From Hydrogenophaga pseudoflava NBRC 102511 (lineage in GTDB: Bacteria; Pseudomonadota; Gammaproteobacteria; Burkholderiales; Burkholderiaceae_C), in NCBI RefSeq assembly GCF_001592285.1, contig NZ_BCWQ01000001.1:434001-498000 (forward strand): a stretch of 64,000 bases of DNA, given 5' to 3'. A program made the position numbers and the translations under genes. The notes beneath the pieces are model-generated. The model was given only the letters and a program-made list of their open reading frames with translations. It was not told where the DNA came from and did no database searches. Shown here piece by piece: positions 25,924-35,700 of this stretch (positions within the stretch are counted from its first letter, which is position 1; the number at the start of each line of letters is the position of its first letter).

Positions 25924-26406
25924 TCAGGCCTCGCCGCCAAAGCGCTTGATCAGGTTGGCGATGTACTTTTCGACCAGCTTCTCGAACTCGCCCTCGACCA
26001 CCGGCACCACCACCATCTTCATCAGCCCGGGCAGCGGCACCTCGATATCGCCCTGAATGGCGAGTGCGACCGCCGTGTGCTTTTTCTGGTCGCTGATGTC
26101 CCAGCTGCCTGAGACCAGGGCGTTGCCCACGCCCTTGACCGGTGTCCATTTCACCGTGCCCACGCCCTTGGCTGCGTCCCACTTGCTCACGTACTTGCAG
26201 GCGTAGACCGTCTGGATGTTGACCTGGGCCGTGCCCACCTTTTCCATCTCCCAGCGGTAGCTGTTGCCGCCCAGATCGACCAGCTGGTCGACTTTGGGAA
26301 AATGGCTGACCGACGTCGGCACGTCCGACAGCAGCTCGAACACCTCGGCGGCTTTGGCCTTGACGTTGAATTCGTAGCCCAGATCGATCTTCACGGTGAT
26401 GGCCAT
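25924..26406 (-). CDS. SRPBCC-superfamily protein
   Basis: 160 residues starting MAITVKIDLGYEFNVKAKAAEVFELLSD-like (quoted piece: EVFELLSDVPTSVSHFP), the beginning of a START/SRPBCC lipid-pocket fold; WDISDQKKHTAVALAIQGDIE and the long C-terminal helix fit too. Such proteins bind hydrophobic ligands or help assemble enzymes (CoxG-like), but the ligand is unknown. GAGGAG lies upstream at a workable distance. Confidence 0.75.
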   Translation of the reverse strand: MAITVKIDLGYEFNVKAKAAEVFELLSDVPTSVSHFPKVDQLVDLGGNSYRWEMEKVGTAQVNIQTVYACKYVSKWDAAKGVGTVKWTPVKGVGNALVSGSWDISDQKKHTAVALAIQGDIEVPLPGLMKMVVVPVVEGEFEKLVEKYIANLIKRFGGEA

Positions 26407-26477
26407 GGGGTCTCCTCTTGTGGTTGGCTGAAAAATCATTGTGGCACGCAGCGGCCACGCACACAGAACGGCAATAC

Positions 26478-27461
26478 ATGAGCATCCAGTGGTTCCCCGG
26501 TCACATGCACCTCACGCGGCAGGCGATCGCCGAGCGCGTCAAGGAAATCGACGTCGTGATCGAAATGCTCGACGCACGCCTGCCCGGCAGCAGCGCCAAC
26601 CCGCTGATGCAGCAGCTCACCAGCGGCCGCCCGACGCTGAAGGTGCTCAACAAGCAGGACATGGCCGACCCGGCGCGCACCGCGCTCTGGCTGGCGCACT
26701 ACAACGCCCAGCCCGACACGCGCGCCATCGCGCTGGACGCCAGCGTCACCGCACCGGCGCGGGCGCTCATCGACGCCTGCTTCGAGCTGGCGCCCAGGCG
26801 CGGCGGCATGGTCAAGCCCATGCGGGTGCTGATCTGCGGCATTCCCAACGTCGGCAAATCCACGCTGATCAACACGCTCAAGGGCAAGCGCGCGGCCAAG
26901 ACCGGCGACGAGGCCGGCGTGACGCGCACCGAGGCGCGCATCGCGCTGGCCGACGACTTTTATCTGTACGACACGCCGGGCATGCTCTGGCCGCGCATCT
27001 TCGTGCCCGAGAGCGGCTACAACCTGGCCGCCAGCGGTGCGGTGGGCAAGAACGCCTACGACGAAGAAGAGGTGGCCTACGAGCTGATCGCCAAGCTCAA
27101 GACCGACTACCCGCAACTCATGGAGGCGCGCTACCAGCTGGGCCTGTCGCCCGAGGCCTGGGCGCAGACCCACGACGACGAACTGGTCGAAGCCATCGGG
27201 CGCAAGCGCGGCGCGCTGGCCGGCGGCGGCCGGGTGAACATGCAGAAGGCCGCAGAGCTGGTGATCGCCGATTTCCGCGCCCTGCACATCGGCCGCATCA
27301 CGCTGGAGACGCCCGAGCAGTTCGCGCGCTGGCTCAAGGCTGGAAAACAGGCCGACGCCGAACGTGCAGCGCGAAAGAAGAAACTGCGCGACGAGGGGCA
27401 CATCAGACCGGAGCGCAAACCCAAGCCTGACAAACGTTCAGCGGCGCGCAAGCCTCGTTGA
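26478..27461 (+). CDS. ylqF: Ribosome-biogenesis GTPase YlqF (RbgA)
   Basis: 327 residues, a circularly permuted GTPase: the G4 motif NKQD (58-61) comes before G1 GIPNVGKST (121-129) and G3 DTPG (from 165). WFPGHM at the N-terminus is the hallmark of YlqF/RbgA, which assists late assembly of the 50S subunit. The basic C-terminal tail (RPERKPKPDKRSAARKPR) likely contacts rRNA. It starts a run of three plus-strand genes. Confidence 0.93.
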   Translation: MSIQWFPGHMHLTRQAIAERVKEIDVVIEMLDARLPGSSANPLMQQLTSGRPTLKVLNKQDMADPARTALWLAHYNAQPDTRAIALDASVTAPARALIDACFELAPRRGGMVKPMRVLICGIPNVGKSTLINTLKGKRAAKTGDEAGVTRTEARIALADDFYLYDTPGMLWPRIFVPESGYNLAASGAVGKNAYDEEEVAYELIAKLKTDYPQLMEARYQLGLSPEAWAQTHDDELVEAIGRKRGALAGGGRVNMQKAAELVIADFRALHIGRITLETPEQFARWLKAGKQADAERAARKKKLRDEGHIRPERKPKPDKRSAARKPR

Positions 27462-27477
27462 CCCACCCGAGACGCCC

Positions 27478-27879
27478 ATGTCCACCATCACCCCGCCCCA
27501 GAACCCCGAAGCCGATCCGCGCGTCAAGGCCATCTTCGACGACATCCGCGCCACGCGAAAGACGGATTTCATCAACAACATGTGGCGCTACCTGGCCTTC
27601 GATCCGGCGCTGCTGGAGCAGACCTGGGCCGAGGTCAAGCGGGTGATGGCCACGCCGTCCACGCTGGACCCGCTGACCAAGGAGATGGTCTACATCACCG
27701 CGTCCATCATCAACGGCTGCAGCTACTGCGTGCACTCGCACACGGCGGCCGCCACGGCCAAGGGCATGACGCGCGAGCAGCACGCCGAGCTGCTGTCCAT
27801 CATTGCGCTGGCAGCCAAGACCAACCAGCTCGCCACGGGGCTGCAGGTGCCAGTGGACCCGGAGTTCCAGAAGGCTTGA
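27478..27879 (+). CDS. AhpD-like carboxymuconolactone decarboxylase family protein
   Basis: 133 residues. The redox pair is CSYC (Cys81 and Cys84) followed by VHSHTAAA, the AhpD signature in which a His relays protons. It probably reduces peroxides or peroxidase partners and is less likely to act on carboxymuconolactone. It begins 16 bases after ylqF and precedes an NAD(P)H-dependent oxidoreductase, suggesting a small redox unit. Confidence 0.85.
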   Translation: MSTITPPQNPEADPRVKAIFDDIRATRKTDFINNMWRYLAFDPALLEQTWAEVKRVMATPSTLDPLTKEMVYITASIINGCSYCVHSHTAAATAKGMTREQHAELLSIIALAAKTNQLATGLQVPVDPEFQKA

Positions 27880-27937
27880 GCCGGGTCAAGGACGGCGCCG
27901 GCGCGCGGGTGCAGCATGGGCTTTTTTGGAGTCGCAC

Positions 27938-28534
27938 ATGTCCACCGAACCCCGCCGCATCCTGATCGTCAACGGCCACCCCGACGCCGGGGCGCGCCAC
28001 CTGCTGCACCAGTTGATCGATGCCTACGCCGGGGGCGCGCAGGCGGCGGGCCATCAGGTTCGGCGGGTGGACGTCGGGGCGCTGGACTTTCCGCTGCTGC
28101 GCAGCGCGGCGGAATGGGAGCATGGCGCGCTGCCCGAAGGGCTGAAGGCCGCCCAGGACGACATCGCCTGGTGCCAGCACCTGCTGCTGTGCTTTCCCCT
28201 CTGGCTGGGTGACATGCCGGCCATGCTCAAGGGCTTCCTGGAGCAGGTGGCGCGGCCCGGTTTTGCCTTCCACCGCGACGAGAAGAACCCGTTCGGCCAG
28301 AAAGCGCTGGGCGGGCGCTCGGCCCGCATCGTGGTGACCATGGGCATGCCGGCCCTGGTCTACCGCTGGTACTTCCGCGCCCACAGCGTCAAGTCGCTGG
28401 AGCGCAACATCCTTGGCTTCGTCGGCATCGCCCCGGTGCACGAAACCCTGGTCGGGCTGGTGGACCGGCTGGGCGAGCCGGGCGTGGCGCAGTGGTGCGC
28501 GAAGCTGCGCAAGCTGGGAACGCAGGCGGCCTGA
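27938..28534 (+). CDS. NAD(P)H-dependent flavodoxin-fold oxidoreductase
   Basis: 198 residues. RRILIVNGHPDAG opens a flavodoxin-like fold; LLLCFPLWLGDMPAMLKGFLEQV is the FMN-binding loop found in NQO/MdaB-type quinone reductases (quoted piece: FPLWLGDMPAMLKGF), and MGMPALVYRWY and VKSLERNILGFVGI are also typical. Likely reduces quinones or aromatic acceptors with two electrons. Confidence 0.85.
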   Translation: MSTEPRRILIVNGHPDAGARHLLHQLIDAYAGGAQAAGHQVRRVDVGALDFPLLRSAAEWEHGALPEGLKAAQDDIAWCQHLLLCFPLWLGDMPAMLKGFLEQVARPGFAFHRDEKNPFGQKALGGRSARIVVTMGMPALVYRWYFRAHSVKSLERNILGFVGIAPVHETLVGLVDRLGEPGVAQWCAKLRKLGTQAA

Positions 28535-28553
28535 GCGGCCGTCTGCGCCGCGT

Positions 28554-28835
28554 TCAGTCCTCGACCTTCACGCCCTTCCAGAACGCGACCCGTCCGCGGA
28601 TGTGCTCGGCTTCGGGCTTGGGGTCCGGGTAGTACCAGGCGGCGTCGGCATTGAGCTCGCCGTTGACCAGCAGGGAGAGGTACTTGGCCTCGCCCTTCCA
28701 GGGGCAGGTGGTCCGGTGGTTGCTGAACGTGACGAAAGCGCGGTTGAGCGCGCCCTCGGGAAAGTAGTGGTTGCCTTCGACCAGCACCGTGTCGTCGCTC
28801 TCGGCGACCACGGCGCCGTTCCAGGTGGCTTTCAT
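28554..28835 (-). CDS. DUF427 domain protein
   Basis: 93 residues covering a single DUF427 fold: MKATWNGAVVAESDDTV, CPWKGEAKYLSL, and AAWYYPDPKPEAEHIRGRVAFW (quoted pieces: YYPDPKPEAEHIRGRV). Small beta-rich protein of unknown function, widespread in bacteria. It lies at the end of the minus-strand run behind the transglutaminase/ATP-grasp genes. Confidence 0.85.
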   Translation of the reverse strand: MKATWNGAVVAESDDTVLVEGNHYFPEGALNRAFVTFSNHRTTCPWKGEAKYLSLLVNGELNADAAWYYPDPKPEAEHIRGRVAFWKGVKVED

Positions 28836-28851
28836 GCGGACCGTCCCCGGC

Positions 28852-28998
28852 TCACTTGAATTTGTCTTTGTCCTTGCCGCGCGGGATCACCGCGGTGACC
28901 GGCGGGACCGGACGGTCGGAACTGACCGGGCCCTTGGGCACCGACGTGTCCTTTTTCGGCTTCTTGCTCATCTTTTCGTTGCGCTGTTCCTTGCCCAT
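28852..28998 (-). CDS. 48-residue basic protein
   Basis: MGKEQRNEKMSKKPKKDTSV starts a 48-residue, Lys-rich protein with a Pro/Val centre and the end PRGKDKDKFK. I do not know the family. Start and stop are clean and a GGAG is close to the ATG; it sits between the transglutaminase gene and the DUF427 gene on the same strand. A similar short Lys-rich protein is annotated in some relatives, as far as I recall. It may bind nucleic acid, which is only a guess from charge. Confidence 0.5.
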   Translation of the reverse strand: MGKEQRNEKMSKKPKKDTSVPKGPVSSDRPVPPVTAVIPRGKDKDKFK

Positions 28999-29046
28999 GG
29001 TGTGCTCCGTTGGAAATGGCCACGCACTGCGGCCGATCGCGTGATG

Positions 29047-30021
29047 TTACCGGCCCGCGGGCGGGTTCTGCAGCGCCTCCAGCTCGTAGGGTGGTGCCAC
29101 CGTGACGGCCACGTCGAGCGTGTGGCGGGCGCCGCCCTGGATGACGCCGCGCATGGGCGAGACGTCGGCGAAGTCGCGGCCGGTGGCCAGCGTCACATAG
29201 TCCTCGCCGGGGCTGCCCCAGCCGCAGCGGTTGTTGGTGGGGTCGAAGTCGAACCAGGCGCCCAGCGCCGGTTCGTCGCCGGCCTGCGCGCCGGTTCCCG
29301 GTGGCAGGGGCACGTAGACCGAGACCCAGGCGTGCGAGGCGTCGGCGCCGATCAGGCGCGGCTGGCCCGGTGGAGGCTGGGTGAGCAGGTAGCCGCTGAC
29401 ATAGCGCGCAGGCAGGCCCAGGCTGCGCAGGCAGCCGGTCATGATGTGGGCGAAGTCCTGGCACACGCCCTTGCCCTGCGCCAGCGCAACCAGGGCCGGG
29501 GTGTTGACTTCGGTGCTGGCGGTTTCGTAGGTCAGCCCGCTGTGGATGCGCTCCATGAGTGCATGCACGGCGGACAGCATGGGCAGGCCGTTTTCGAAGG
29601 CCGGCCGGGCAAAGGCAGTGAAAGCATCGTCGCGCGGCACATGGGGGGACGCAAACAGGAACTCGCTGGCGGGGTCGTAGGGCGCGCGGGCGCGGTAGCG
29701 GAAGTGGTCGCGCACGGCCTCCCAGGTCTGCATCTGCCAGGCCGGGTCGTCGGGCAGCGGCGCGGGCGCCCGGGTGTCCACCCGGCTGTCGGCCGTGACG
29801 GTGAGCACCTCGTGCGGCGCCTGCAGCGAGAAGAAGGTGCGCAGGTTGCCGAAGGCGTCGGTGGTCTGGCTGCGGGCCGCCGGTTCGGGCGAGATCGTCA
29901 GCGTGTGCGACCGCACGGTCTGGGTGGGCGTGTCCACCGGCGAGAGGTGGACCATGTGCTGCGCCAGGTCCACGCTGCCCTGGTAGCGGTAGGTGGTGGT
30001 ATGCAGGATGCGCAGGTCCAT
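29047..30021 (-). CDS. Transglutaminase-like protein, last enzyme of minus-strand system
   Basis: 324 residues, cytosolic. An N-terminal bacterial transglutaminase-associated beta domain (ILHTTTYRYQGSVDLAQH) is followed by the papain-like core with Cys in GKGVCQDFAH near residue 186, His in ADASHAWV near 229 and Asp in WFDFDPTNN near 259; the triad is complete. It could hydrolyse or transfer isopeptide or peptide bonds. It starts 3 bases after the ATP-grasp/alpha-E gene and thus belongs to the same operon. Substrate is unknown. Confidence 0.87.
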   Translation of the reverse strand: MDLRILHTTTYRYQGSVDLAQHMVHLSPVDTPTQTVRSHTLTISPEPAARSQTTDAFGNLRTFFSLQAPHEVLTVTADSRVDTRAPAPLPDDPAWQMQTWEAVRDHFRYRARAPYDPASEFLFASPHVPRDDAFTAFARPAFENGLPMLSAVHALMERIHSGLTYETASTEVNTPALVALAQGKGVCQDFAHIMTGCLRSLGLPARYVSGYLLTQPPPGQPRLIGADASHAWVSVYVPLPPGTGAQAGDEPALGAWFDFDPTNNRCGWGSPGEDYVTLATGRDFADVSPMRGVIQGGARHTLDVAVTVAPPYELEALQNPPAGR

Positions 30022-30024
30022 GGC

Positions 30025-32682
30025 TCAGACGCCGACGCTTTGCGTCTTGCGGTCGGCGTGGCTGAAGTGCAGCCGCGTGATTTCGTCGGACAGCTCGGCC
30101 GCCGCGGTCTCGCAGCCGTCCAGCAGCTCGGCGAGGGTGCTGTAGCGCATGGTCTGCCCCTCGCGCTGCCAGCTGCTCAGCTCGGTCAGCACCCACACGT
30201 CGGGGTCGGGCAGGCCCTGGGCCAGCACCGCGTCCTGTGGCGTGGCGCTCTGCGAGAGCTTGGCCAGCCGCGAGCGCAGGGTCTGCACCACCCAGGCGAT
30301 GGAGCGCGGGTTGTCCCGGTCCATCACCAGGAGATCGATCAGCGCCACCATGTCGCGCCGCTGCTGGTACTGGGCGTGGAAGGTGATGGTGCTGTCGAAC
30401 AGCGCGACCACCGACTCGAAGCCCGTCGGGTCGTCCATGCAGCGGTGCTCCAGCCCGAGCGAGAGCGCGCGCGAGAGCGTGATCAGCCGCTCGATGTGGC
30501 GACCCACGGACAGCAGGCGCCAGCCGTTGTCTCGCACCATGCGGTCGGTTTGCGCGCCGGTGATGGCGGCCAGCCGCTCGCTCAGCGCCGCGAGCGCGGC
30601 CAGCGCCTCGGCGGTGCCGTACTCGGCGTCGGCCGCCATGGCGGCGCAGTCCTGCGCGAAGCTGGCCTCGGCGTGTTCGATCAGGTTCCAGTGTTCGGGC
30701 GAGAGCCGGTCGCGCACCTGGGCGGCCGCGCCCTTGAGCGCGCGCAGGTTGTGGCCCACGCTGCAGCTCTGGCCCGCCAGGGGCGAGCCCGGCGCGGGCG
30801 ACAGGCTGGCCATGAGCGAGCGCGCGAACACGCGCGCGGCCTGCTCGGCGCCGGGCACGTCGTCCAGCACCAGGGCGTTTTCGCGGGCGGTGGCCGAGAG
30901 CCAGGCCAGCAGGGCGCGCGAGCTGGGCTCTTCGCCACCAAGGTGGTCGAGCACGATGCGCGCGAGCCGCACCGCGTTTTCGGCGCGCTCGGTGTAGCGG
31001 CCCAGCCAGAACAAGTTTTCGGCCGCGCGGCTGGTGACCGGGCGTTTCTGGTGCGCCAGGGCCAGGGTGCTGGGCTGCGACTGCAGCAGGCTGGTGGTGT
31101 CGACCTCGCCGTCGGTCATCACCCAGCAGTCGGCGCTGGATCCGCCGCGCTGCATGGACGCCATCAGCTGACCGCGGGGCGCCAGCCGCACCAGCCCGCC
31201 GGGCAGCACGCGCCAGCTCTGCGGCCCGTCGGCCAGCGCGAACACGCGCAGCATGGCCGAGCGCGGCAACAGGCGCTCGCCGGTCCAGGTGGGCGTTTGC
31301 GAGAGCGGCAACCAGGACTGCACGGTGTAGTCGTCGGGGTGGCGCACCATGCGGCCCGACCATTCGTCCAGCTCGCGGGCGTTCAGGCTCTGGCCGATGG
31401 CCGTCTCCAGACCCGAGCCAGGGTAGGTGGGTTTGATCACGCCGCCCTTGAGCAGGGGCAGCACCTCGCGCAGCGCAGCGTCTTCGCCGCACCACCAGGT
31501 GGCCAGCGAGGGCAGTTCCAGTTCCTCGCCCAGCAGGTGGCGGCTGATGGCGGGCAGGAAGCCCAGCAGCGCGCTCGATTCCAGCGGCGCCGAGCCCGGT
31601 GCGTTGGCCAGCAGCAGGTTGCCCGCGCGCAGCACCTGCAGCAGGCCGGGCACGCCCAGGCCGGAGTCCGGGCGCAGCTCCAGCGGGTCCAGCCACTGGT
31701 CGTCCACGCGCTTGATCAGCGCGTGCACCGGCTCCAGCCCCTTGAGCGTCTTGAGGTAGAGGCGCTGGTCGCGCACCGTCAGGTCGTTGCCCTCGACCAG
31801 GGTCAGGCCCAGGTAGCGCGCCAGGTAGGCGTGCTCGAAGTAGGTTTCGTTGTAGGGGCCGGGCGTGAGCAGGGCGATGCGCGCGTCCTCACCCTCGGGC
31901 GACAGCGCCTTGATGCCGTCCATCAGCGCCCGGTAGCTGGCAGCCAGGCGCTGCACCTTCATGCCGGCAAAGGCCTTGGGGAACTGCCGTGCGATGGCGA
32001 TGCGGTTTTCCAGCAGGTAGCCCAGACCCGAGGGCGCCTGGGTGCGCTGGCCGACCACCCACCAGCGACCATCGGGACCGTGCGCGAGGTCGAAGGCGGC
32101 GATGTGCAGCCAGGTGTTGCCCGGCGGCGTCACACCCTTCATGGCGCGCAGGTAGCCTGGATGGCCCTGGGCCAGCGCCGTGGGCAGCAGGGCGCGGCGC
32201 AGCAACTCCTGCGGGCCATAGAGGTCGGCCATCATGCCGTTGAGCAGGCGTGCGCGCTGCAGCACGCCGGCCTCGATCTGTGCCCATTCCCGCGGGTCCA
32301 CGATCATGGGGAACAGGTCGAGCGCCCAGGGGCGCTGCAGGCCGCTGGCGGCGTCGGCGTAGACGTTGTAGGTGACGCCGTTGTCGCGGATCTGGCGCTG
32401 CAGGTTCTCGGCGCGGCGGTTCAGGTCGGCCAGACCGTCGGTACCTACGTGGTCGAAGAAGCGGCCCCAGCGCGGGGCCAGGGCCCGCGGGTCGCCGCTG
32501 TCGCGCAGCTCGTCGCGGTGCCCGGCGTCGGCGGGCACCGACCACGACAGGGCCCAGTCCCCGGGGGATTCGGGGCTGAGTTCGTCGAACAGGTTGTCTC
32601 TGGATTCTTCCGGGGTCACGGCTCTGGAGTATGCCCGTGGCTCCTTCTTTGGGGGACCCCGGGGCGGTTCGGGCCGTTGCAT
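30025..32682 (-). CDS. Circularly permuted ATP-grasp fused to alpha-E domain
   Basis: 885 residues. Residues from about 70 to 530 form a circularly permuted ATP-grasp (DUF404/DUF407 type): NVYADAASGLQRPWALDLFP, LLTPGPYNETYFEHAYLARYLG and YRALMDGIKAL are recognisable. Residues from about 550 to the end form the all-helical alpha-E domain, beginning AENLFWLGRYTERAENAVRL. The same two modules are separate proteins at 38768-41179, so this is a true fusion. The ATP-grasp is predicted to make an amide bond with ATP; alpha-E is a partner of unknown role. The first ATG lacks proper ribosome-site spacing; a GTG at 32619 is an alternative start. Confidence 0.87.
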   Translation of the reverse strand: MQRPEPPRGPPKKEPRAYSRAVTPEESRDNLFDELSPESPGDWALSWSVPADAGHRDELRDSGDPRALAPRWGRFFDHVGTDGLADLNRRAENLQRQIRDNGVTYNVYADAASGLQRPWALDLFPMIVDPREWAQIEAGVLQRARLLNGMMADLYGPQELLRRALLPTALAQGHPGYLRAMKGVTPPGNTWLHIAAFDLAHGPDGRWWVVGQRTQAPSGLGYLLENRIAIARQFPKAFAGMKVQRLAASYRALMDGIKALSPEGEDARIALLTPGPYNETYFEHAYLARYLGLTLVEGNDLTVRDQRLYLKTLKGLEPVHALIKRVDDQWLDPLELRPDSGLGVPGLLQVLRAGNLLLANAPGSAPLESSALLGFLPAISRHLLGEELELPSLATWWCGEDAALREVLPLLKGGVIKPTYPGSGLETAIGQSLNARELDEWSGRMVRHPDDYTVQSWLPLSQTPTWTGERLLPRSAMLRVFALADGPQSWRVLPGGLVRLAPRGQLMASMQRGGSSADCWVMTDGEVDTTSLLQSQPSTLALAHQKRPVTSRAAENLFWLGRYTERAENAVRLARIVLDHLGGEEPSSRALLAWLSATARENALVLDDVPGAEQAARVFARSLMASLSPAPGSPLAGQSCSVGHNLRALKGAAAQVRDRLSPEHWNLIEHAEASFAQDCAAMAADAEYGTAEALAALAALSERLAAITGAQTDRMVRDNGWRLLSVGRHIERLITLSRALSLGLEHRCMDDPTGFESVVALFDSTITFHAQYQQRRDMVALIDLLVMDRDNPRSIAWVVQTLRSRLAKLSQSATPQDAVLAQGLPDPDVWVLTELSSWQREGQTMRYSTLAELLDGCETAAAELSDEITRLHFSHADRKTQSVGV

Positions 32683-32705
32683 CCTTCAAAGACCCGTGGC
32701 TGCGA

Positions 32706-35700
32706 TCACTGGCGCAAATCCAGCGTGAACGGGAACTCCCGGCTGGGTGTCGCGGCGTTCACCACCAGCTTGCCCGCGGTGTGGCCCATCTGGAAGAAGC
32801 GCGAGAGGCGCCGGCTTTCGGCCTCGTAGGCGTTGATCGGGAAGCTGTCGTAGTTGCGGCCGCCCGGGTGGGCGACGTGGTACTGGCAGCCGCCGAGCGA
32901 CTTGTGCATCCAGGTGTCGACGATGTCGAAGGTCAGCGGGGCATGCACGCCGATGGAAGGGTGCAGCGCCGACGGCGGGTTCCAGGCCTTGTAGCGCACG
33001 CCGGCCACGTGTTCGCCCGCGGTGCCGGTGGGCTGCAGGGGCAGGGCGCGGCCGTTGCAGGTGATCACATAGCGGCTGTCGTTGTAGCCGCTCACGCGCA
33101 CCTCGATGCGCTCCAGCGACGAGTCCACATAACGCACCGTGCCGCCGGGTGCGCCTTCTTCACCCATCACGTGCCAGGGCTCCAGCGCGTTGCGCAGCGT
33201 GAGTTCGATGCCGCGCGCGGCCACCTGGCCCACCAGCGGGAAACGGAACTCGAAGTGCGGCTCGAACCAGGCCATGTCGAAGCGGTAGCCCACCCCGGCC
33301 AGATCGGCCAGCACGTCCTCGAAGTCCATGCGGATGAAGGTAGGCAGCAGGAAGCGGTCGTGCAGCTCGGTGCCCCAGCGGGTGAGCTGGCCGCGCCAGG
33401 GCTGCTGCCAGAAGCGCGCGATGAGGGCGCGCAGCAGCAGCTGCTGGGCGATGCTCATGCGGGCGTGCGGCGGCATCTCGAAGGCGCGCAGCTCCAGCAG
33501 GCCCAGGCGGCCGGTGGACGAGTCGGGCGAGTAGAGCTTGTCGATGCAGAACTCGCTGCGGTGGGTGTTGCCGGTGACGTCGATCAGGATGTTGCGCAGC
33601 GTGCGGTCCACCAGCCAGGGCGGCATGTCCTGGCCGAAGCGCTGTCGGTTCTGTTCGATCTGGTTGAGCGCGATCTCCAGCTCGTACAGCTGGTCGTTGC
33701 GCGCCTCGTCCACGCGCGGGGCCTGGCTGGTCGGGCCGATGAACAGGCCGCTGAACAGGTAGGACAGCGATGGGTGGTTGTGCCAGTAGGCGACCAGGCT
33801 GCCCAGCAGCTCGGGCTTGCGCAGGAAGGGCGAGTCCGATGGCGTGGCGCCGCCGAGCACGAAGTGGTTGCCGCCACCGGTGCCCGTGTGGCGGCCGTCG
33901 GTCATGAACTTCTCGGCGCACAGGCGCGTCTGGTGCGCCGCCTCGTAGCGGAACTCGGTGCGCTCGACCAGTTCGGCGAAGCTGCTGCTGGGGTGGATGT
34001 TGACCTCGATCACACCGGGGTCGGGCGTGACCTGCAGCATCGTCAGGCGCGGGTCGCGCGGCGGCGGGTAGCCTTCGAGCACGATCTTCACGCCAAGGCG
34101 CTCGGCTGTGTCCTCGACCGCGGAGAGCAGGTCGAGGTAGTCCTCCAGCCGCTGCATCGGCGGCATGAAGACGTAGAGGTGCTGGACCTTGCCGCCGCTG
34201 GCCTTCTCGGCCTTGGGGCCGTTGGCGCGCTGCGGGTCGCGCGCCTCCACCACCAGCGCGGTGCGGGTCAGCCAGGCGGCCGACTCGCCGCGCTGCGGCA
34301 AGCGGGACGAGAGCTGCTGCGCCGGGGTCGAGCCCGGGTGCGGGTGGCCGCGGCGCAGGCCGAGTGCTTCGGTTTCGTTTCCCGGCCCCTGTTCGTCGAA
34401 CCAGTCGGTGCCTTGCAGCGAGACGGTGCCGCCTTCGGCGAAACCGCCACCCACGGTGTGCGGGTGCACCTGGTGGCGCAGCGCCGCGCCGGTGGGCAGC
34501 GGGTCGCGCGCACTGTGTGGGTCCTGCTCGATGTGGTAGGGGTAGTCGCCCATCGACACCCAGGGCAGCGAATCCAGCGGCAGCCGGTAGCCCATGGGCG
34601 AATCGCCTGGGATCAGGTACATGCGCTCGTCGCGGAAGAACCAGGGGCCGGTGGACCACACGGTGCCGCTGACGCGGTGGTAGCTGCTCTTGCCGTTGTT
34701 CGAGAGCGGGCCGTGGCCCGAGGCCTGCAGCGGCAGCACGTAGCCCACGGTGGCGTCCAGGCCCTGGCCGAACACGCGGCGCAGGCGCTGGCGCTCCAGC
34801 TCGTCGTCGAGCTTGGAATCGAACGGGTCGACGTTGACCGGCAGGCGCCGCTCGCGCCACAGGTAGTACCAGGTGTCCTCGTAGCCGGGGGTGATGTACT
34901 GGGGCGACAGGCCCAGGCGGCGCGCCAGCGCCTGGGTGAAGCGCTGCGCGTCGTCGGCGCTGTAGTGGGCTTCGTCGCGCTCGTCGGCCAGCAGGGCTGG
35001 GTTGCCCCAGCAGGGTTCGCCGTCGGCGCGCCAGAACACCGACAGCGCCCAGCGCGGCAGCTGTTCGCCCGGGTACCACTTGCCCTGGCCCATGTGCACG
35101 AAACCGCCGTCGCCGTAGCGCTCGCGCAGGCGGCCCAGCAGCTCGGTGGCGTAGCCGCGCTTGGTCGGGCCCAGCGCGTCGGTGTTCCATTCGGCGGCGT
35201 CGCGGTCGCTCACGGCCACGTAGGTGGGCTCACCGCCCTGGGTCAGCCGCACGTCGCCCCTCACCAGATCGGCGTCGACCTGCTCACCCAGCTTCAGCAC
35301 CTCGGCCCACTGGTCTTCGGTGTAGGGCTTGGTCACGCGCGGCGATTCGTAGATGCGGGTGACGGCCATGTGGTGGCTGAACTCGACCTCGCATTTGTCC
35401 ACGCCGCCTTCGACCGGCGCGGCGCTGGAGGGCTGCGGCGTGCAGGCCAGCGGGATGTGTCCTTCACCTGCCAGCAGGCCCGAGGTCGGGTCCAGCCCGA
35501 TCCAGCCGGCGCCGGGCAGGAACACCTCGCACCAGGCGTGCAGGTCGGTGAAGTCCTTCTCGGGGCCGCTGGGGCCGTCGATGGCCTTCACATCGGGCGT
35601 GAGCTGGATCAGGTAGCCCGAGACAAAGCGCGCGGCCAGACCCAGGTGGCGCAGCAACTGCACCAGCAGCCAGCCCGAGTCGCGGCAGGAGCCGCTCTTG

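Noticed and set aside
28771..32829. 1352-codon open frame on the plus strand, antisense to the transglutaminase and ATP-grasp/alpha-E genes
   Set aside because: Its translation is repetitive His/Gly/Arg/Val-rich sequence with no family motif, as expected opposite a GC-rich coding frame; the minus strand shows clear domains.
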